From contig JAUDYN010000007.1 of the NCBI GenBank assembly GCA_030407005.1, forward strand, positions 3,100,001 through 3,164,000: a stretch of DNA of 64,000 nt, read 5' to 3'. The notes under the pieces are model-generated. The model was not told the origin of the DNA and searched no databases. It worked only from the letters and a program-made list of their open reading frames with translations. Numbering within the stretch: the first letter of the stretch is position 1; every line of letters starts with the position of its first letter. Positions 59,752 to 64,000 of the stretch are shown one piece after another. This stretch comes from Desarmillaria ectypa. Taxonomy: Eukaryota; Basidiomycota; Agaricomycetes; Agaricales; Physalacriaceae. The position numbers and the translations under genes are program-made.

Positions 59752-60448
59752 ATGCTCCCAGAAGGCCGAAACACAAATTCGAGTTTAAAGCTTGGAATCC
59801 ACCCTTTAGAACCCTCCTGGGAACCTCAGGCGGCGGCGCTCACGACTTCCCAGGTATCGATGGTCACCACAGGCTCTCCGGCCAGTTGTATCATCAGCAT
59901 ATCTACCGGCATGAATAGATTAACAGACGACGGTGGCTATGTATACCAATCCGAGAGAATTCTTTCAAGATTCTGTCAATGAACTGAGTCATTAGAAGTA
60001 CGTCTCTCAGGCTGTTACTCGAAGCCTTCTTATAACACGCTACTTCTTAGACAGCACTCGTTATAGAGAGTTCTTTGTATATGCTGCCTGCGCAGAGAAA
60101 AGCTCCAATCCATCGGAAGGCTTTCATTCATGCACCGTTCAGCGCCCTTCATTAGCCGAGCCCGACTTGACGTCAGTGAGCGTTTGGCTCTAGCCAGACC
60201 TCTCGATACTGTCACAGTCCAGCAATGTGGAGAGAAGGACACGGGAAAGGTGGTAAGCTGTAGGCAGTTGCCACGTCAACATTCAACTTAACTTAGTCTT
60301 GGATTTCAGAACTGTACTTGTCATCTCGGCGTGGACACCGTCCGCTTTGGACTCCCCCGAAGATATAACGTTCTGTCTGAGTCTCGGAATTCAAGTCCCG
60401 CTTATAAAGAGTAAAAACTATGGTTCTACGTGGACTAAAGATTACTGA
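59752..60448 (+). CDS. Hypothetical four-exon gene, unrecognised
   Basis: Exons 59752-59974, 60051-60175, 60218-60249 and 60310-60448 join with matching phases across introns of 76, 42 and 60 nt, giving about 172 residues. Visible stretches are LKLGIHPLEPSWEPQAAALT, YREFFVYAACAEKSSNPSEG and TVLVISAWTPSALDSPEDIT near the C-terminus, then SKNYGSTWTKDY. There are no clear signal peptide or membrane segments and no family match from memory. Alternative splicing of the third exon would use a different frame, so the model is provisional. Confidence 0.33.
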
Positions 60449-60929
60449 TGACATTGTGTTATGCCAGGTTCAAAGTCTACTCAAGATATTCGACAGTCGT
60501 GACTATCCCCACATGATGACCAATATCACTACTACGAGTAAGAGACATTCTACTTACAAGTTCTGCCTTTTCGACAATAGTTTCTCCGGTTGCGACAGCA
60601 GAAGGGCTCTGGGTCCAATGGTGGAATACCAATACCCGCCGAGGATGGGTCCCGCGAGAGAAGTTGGAAAGTCGCCGTTAATGCCTAGAGTATCCGGTCC
60701 GCTCCCTCGCTGCTCGGAATCCCTGATAGAACCGTCTCTATTTCGCGTTTCGCACCTTTGCGTAAAGTTATTACGTGTCCATGACTATAGCCTGATAGGT
60801 CGCATGCTCTCGGCAGACTCATCTTCGGCTCATGTGGTCCTTTTATGGACCTCTCGTTCATATACAAGGATCCTCGTTCTCGTCTTTAACACCAAGAACC
60901 AATTCCCTTGAGTACTCTGCATAACCCCT

Positions 60930-61414
60930 ATGTTCTTCAAGCAATCCATCCTCGCCGCTGTAGCTTTATCCATAGTCACAATCAACGCGTTGACAAGACA
61001 AGGAAGGCGTTTTCTTACTCTAACAGTTATCGTCATATTGACAATAACCTCAAAGCTACTTATTTTACTCCCGACAGTTCTATGGGAGCCTGTAGTGTAG
61101 CTCTGGACTCTCAGACCAACAGCGTCGCTCTTGCCAGCGACGATTTTGGAGATGGCACGCATTGCGGAGAGACGATATACGTACAATGTAAATTTGGTCG
61201 TCGTTCTGGTTCCATACTGATAGGATACTTCTATAGACAATGCTAACACGGTATCGGCCACGGTCATCGACGAATGCCCTTCTTACGCTCCCACGGGCTC
61301 GATCTCTCCACTTTTGCATTCCAGACACTTGCCAGCCACTGCGCCGAAGATATCGAGGTCAGTTGGGGCTATGATTGGGATGGTAGTGGGTCCAGCGGGG
61401 ATGTCATTGCGTAA
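60930..61414 (+). pseudogene. RlpA-like double-psi beta-barrel secreted protein, two frameshifts
   Basis: This is a small secreted protein of the expansin/barwin-like double-psi beta-barrel fold, used by many fungi as cell-wall or plant-interaction proteins. A signal peptide (FFKQSILAAVALSIVTINA) is followed, in another frame, by ATYFTPDSSMGACSVALDS, then DDFGDGTHCGETIYVQ, an intron at about 61,188-61,236, and TVSATVIDECPSY. In a third frame come LDLSTFAFQTLASHCAED and VSWGYDWDG, with a stop at 61,412. Cysteines fit the family pattern. Both frame changes (about 60,975-60,990 and 61,297) look like loss of one base. It is either a pseudogene or affected by sequence errors. Confidence 0.75.
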
Positions 61415-61753
61415 TGTATTCCTATCGCGAACTCGCTAATCTATATATTACTTTTGGACTGCACTATGCTGAAACCAAAGACACGAGTTCCCACATTGAT
61501 GACGAAAGGATGACATCTAGTTTCGCTGTGGCAGAATGACTGTCCAGTGGAATGGTGGAAGCCTCCATCGAACATATATCCTGTAAGAATAATGTTGACT
61601 CCAAATACTCAGTGTTTGTTGATCGCCAAAACAACACACAGTTCTTTGCTTAACAGAAGACGTGTAGGTTAGTAGCAAATATCACGGAGTATTACAACAG
61701 TGAGAGGAAATTCTACAATCAACAATCGCCTCCACGAAACTAGACAGAAAGAT
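61415..61753. other. Spacer between convergent RlpA-like genes
   Basis: About 340 bases holding the 3' regions of two tail-to-tail genes. No open frame or distinct terminator was recognised. Confidence 0.45.
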
Positions 61754-62198
61754 CTAATCGTAGTTCCAGGTGACCTTGATACACCCGTCATCGAGAAGAG
61801 CGAGCTTTTCGAATGCGGACGACGAAAGGTCAATCCCGTTATGACCACAGCCAGAGCAAAGGTCTTCAATGGCAGCGTCTACGAACTTGCCGTTGTCTAA
61901 AGGATTACACAATCAGTGTGCTGCCAAAATTTGAGGGATTAAACGTACAAACCGTGGAACGGAGCCGACTTTCAGAATGAAAAGCCTAAGTAAAGAGTGC
62001 AAAGACAAGGGTGTCAGATTGTAAGTCCAGTAGTACGAGAAAGCCATTCTCAAATGATGATATCCGACTCGACGACCGAATGGGTTTACATACCATTGGC
62101 GCGGAGTGATAGACAATGCGGACTCGAGGGTTTGAACTAGAAGCAAAAACGCGCCCCGAGTCGTTAGTCACCGTAAATATTACCCTTGTACAATACAA
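61754..62198 (-). pseudogene. Second RlpA-like double-psi beta-barrel gene, 5' part uncertain
   Basis: The last exon on the minus strand (61,896-61,754) is clear: VDAAIEDLCSGCGHNGIDLS, then SSAFEKLALLDDG and KVTWNYD before the stop. This is the C-terminal half of a barrel domain with its characteristic D-x-C-x-x-C-G and G-x-D-L-S motifs. A good acceptor (CTTTAG) precedes it. Upstream, a frame with FTVTNDSGRVFASSS could be the N-terminal half, but stops and frame changes intervene and I found no signal peptide. The last exon may belong to an intact gene whose other exons I could not place. Confidence 0.55.
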
Positions 62199-62795
62199 TT
62201 TCAGCCAGCCAGAGTGAGTTAAAAAACGCCCTTGCCCCTGAGATATTCATAGGGTGGCTACATGCGGAAGCGGAAAATAGCGGGTGTAGTGAGGTAAGGA
62301 GATGAAGAAGGTAGAATGATCTCCATTCTAGTAGTAGTCCTTGTGCAGGTATCACTGAATCGAAGTCAAAGCTGGTCTTGAATAGTTTGAGACTTGGCCT
62401 CGGACTGTCCAGTGGGAGATAGGTCCTGGAAGATGGATAAAAAGCCATCATCCTATATCGGTATTCTCAGAGGAAACGGAAGCCGAAATCCGCTTCTCCA
62501 TGACGAAGACATCAATGCCACGTTTCAAATCGTCGAAATAAGGAAGGCACACGTACCACGTGATCATCATTTGGAACCCAAGAGACAGTCAATTGAGTCA
62601 GAGACATCAACGTCGAAGATTACTGTGAATCATGTTCGTCTGCTCCTACTAATAAGTTCTATCACGAATTATGGGGGAATATTTCAGTATTCCTCAAGTC
62701 TCAAAACTCAGAGCCTCAGCTAACTGTTGTTTAGCTTTCACGCGTCGGAAACCGCATGATAGCACATTAACGGCCAAGCGCAGATGGTAAAAAAG
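62199..62795. other. Region without a supported gene
   Basis: A 109-codon plus frame (62,394-62,723) and a 95-codon minus frame overlap here. Neither shows a motif. It may contain 5' exons of the second RlpA-like gene. Confidence 0.3.
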
Positions 62796-63603
62796 TCAGT
62801 CATGCCAAACCATCCGGTCAAATGTCAAGCTCATTCCACTGGCGTATTCATTATCAGGGTTTTCGTAGCTCGGTGTCAAAATGAGCAAATGAACTGAAGA
62901 TCTCTCCCGGTGCACGAGGTATATACTCACCGGCTCCATTTCAATGCAAAAATTGCGATAAGTCATCGCTATTCCCAAATCGGATAGGATAACACTTGAA
63001 CTGACATATGAATTAACCGGATGTAGCGCCATAAAGGTTGCTATATCAAGTCGGAACGGCAGCAGGAAGATGCAAAATTCGGCGTCAATAGAACATGCCT
63101 ACAAGTAAAAGGCAACAATGCAACAAAGAAAGGCTAACGTCATTGATACACTGTGTCAAGTTATGAATGACTAGCCTGTGGACGGCGCAGAAGACTTATC
63201 TCGTACCTTCGAATCCTCCAACGAATCTCGCCCAATGTCCTCCATCAGGTCGCCGTTAACTTTTTGAGACGAATCTGTCGTCCGATCCAGTCCATCATAA
63301 GGGAGGATCTGGGACTGCCAGAACAGGGGCTGCGATAGCCTTACCCCATTGAGATAATCCAGCCCGTTGAAGCTGACATCCAACAACCCTTCAGAACTTA
63401 CCATCAACCTGCACGGAACGATCAATGTACCTGGTCGGCGTAAGTATCTCATACCTCAGCAGCGAATTAAGACGCACATAAATTTCCCTGGCATTTCGTG
63501 GCTTCTTCCGGCGTTTGGACTGTGGGAAAAAATATGGTCCGCTACTTCGCAGAGCGTCCAAGTGTCTTGGGTTTGAGACAGACGGGTCCCTAGTGGATGT
63601 CAT
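62796..63603 (-). CDS. Weak multi-exon hypothetical gene
   Basis: Minus-strand pieces with splice-like borders run from MTSTRDPSVSNPRHLDALRS through QILPYDGLDRTTDSSQKVNG to CSIDAEFCIFLLPFRLDIAT and end MSLTFDRMVWHD. The phase works only if a 7 nt micro-exon is used near 63,402-63,408, which is unusual. No family is recognised. The N-terminal part is basic (PQSKRRKKPRNARE). Confidence 0.28.
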
Positions 63604-63811
63604 AATGATATGATAGAGGAATCAAAGCAGCAAAGAGACGTGACTTGTTTGATGATCTGATCGGTACCACTATGTATGTTTTCAAGATCACTTATTTTGT
63701 GGTTTTCCATAAATAAATGTTGGTTACTACATTATCCAATACCAGTGCTTCTGCATTCCCATCACGACTGAAAATTAGGAACTGCGTCAGTGCGGGAAAA
63801 TAAATTCAATA
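63604..63811. other. Short intergenic gap
   Basis: It lies between two minus-strand models. It holds the 3' region of the right-edge gene and possibly the promoter of the next. Nothing else was seen. Confidence 0.3.
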
Positions 63812-64000
63812 TTAGACGATACCCAACTTCAACAGCCATCTATTAATATCCCGACCGGGACAGCAATTATATGACTTCTCCACCGTAGATATATTGATTA
63901 ATGAAGGACATGCAGCTGCTATCTTCTCCAGACACGGCCGAGAGTATGGCATCGATACAAAAAGATTTTGCATATTGGGAAAACGCGCGACAGCTTCTGC
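63812..64000 (-). CDS. Partial LRR/F-box-like protein, C-terminus only
   Basis: The gene enters from the right edge. The last 62 codons are open on the minus strand and stop at 63,812-63,814. The stretch VARFPNMQNLFVSMPYSRPC followed by LEKIAAACPSLINIST has the spacing of a leucine-rich repeat as found at the end of mushroom F-box proteins. With so little sequence the family call is tentative. Confidence 0.4.
   Translation of the reverse strand, partial: AEAVARFPNMQNLFVSMPYSRPCLEKIAAACPSLINISTVEKSYNCCPGRDINRWLLKLGIV

Noticed and set aside
60420..60911. 163-codon plus-strand open frame upstream of the RlpA-like gene
   Set aside because: No recognisable domain or signal peptide; overlaps a large antisense frame and the end of another model, so probably chance.

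Overview
The window is nuclear DNA from a filamentous basidiomycete, most likely a mushroom-forming agaricomycete. The reasons are dense 45-65 nt GT-AG introns, fungal gene families (a two-finger iron-type GATA factor, a fungal Na+/K+-type P-ATPase, an F-box protein, RlpA-like secreted proteins, a FunK1-like kinase remnant) and decayed Gypsy LTR elements. Gene models below were spliced by eye from open frames, splice sites and reading phase; no similarity search was run.

Layout. 1-3,250 is one copy of a large inverted duplication; its partner lies at about 24,320-30,025. 3,700-4,386 is ribosomal protein eL37. 4,900-5,540 is a diverged tandem duplication. 5,924-8,351 is an eight-exon membrane protein and 9,581-10,346 a smaller one. 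11,481-14,283 is an SREA/Urbs1/Fep1-class GATA factor with the diagnostic cysteine-rich spacer, the best functional call here. 15,372-15,854 (minus) resembles a free-standing Bud6 N-terminal domain. 15,855-19,400 is essentially gene-empty. 19,406-23,766 is a Na+/K+-type ATPase with every catalytic motif but one apparent single-base frameshift.

24,320-30,025 carries an F-box gene (25,169-26,644, minus) inside the second duplication copy. 31,287-33,205 is an intact polyamine/amine oxidase, followed by a convergent multi-pass membrane protein (33,337-34,442, minus). 34,462-52,938 is an 18.5 kb nest of LTR retrotransposons: a truncated solo LTR, a plus-strand Gypsy body, two short LTR-like sequences and a 10.2 kb minus-strand element with matched 1.36 kb LTRs. 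All of it is decayed by C-to-T and G-to-A changes, mainly at CpG.

52,939-64,000 returns to host sequence: a FunK1 remnant, an acidic coiled-coil protein (54,103-55,352), a bZIP-like factor (55,623-56,196, minus), several weak models, a tail-to-tail pair of RlpA-like double-psi beta-barrel genes (60,930-61,414 and 61,754-62,198) and a partial LRR-like gene at the right edge.

The genes do not form an evident pathway. The strongest themes are iron-responsive regulation, ion transport, secreted proteins, and genome-defence-like decay of transposons. I did not find a convincing novel multi-gene system.
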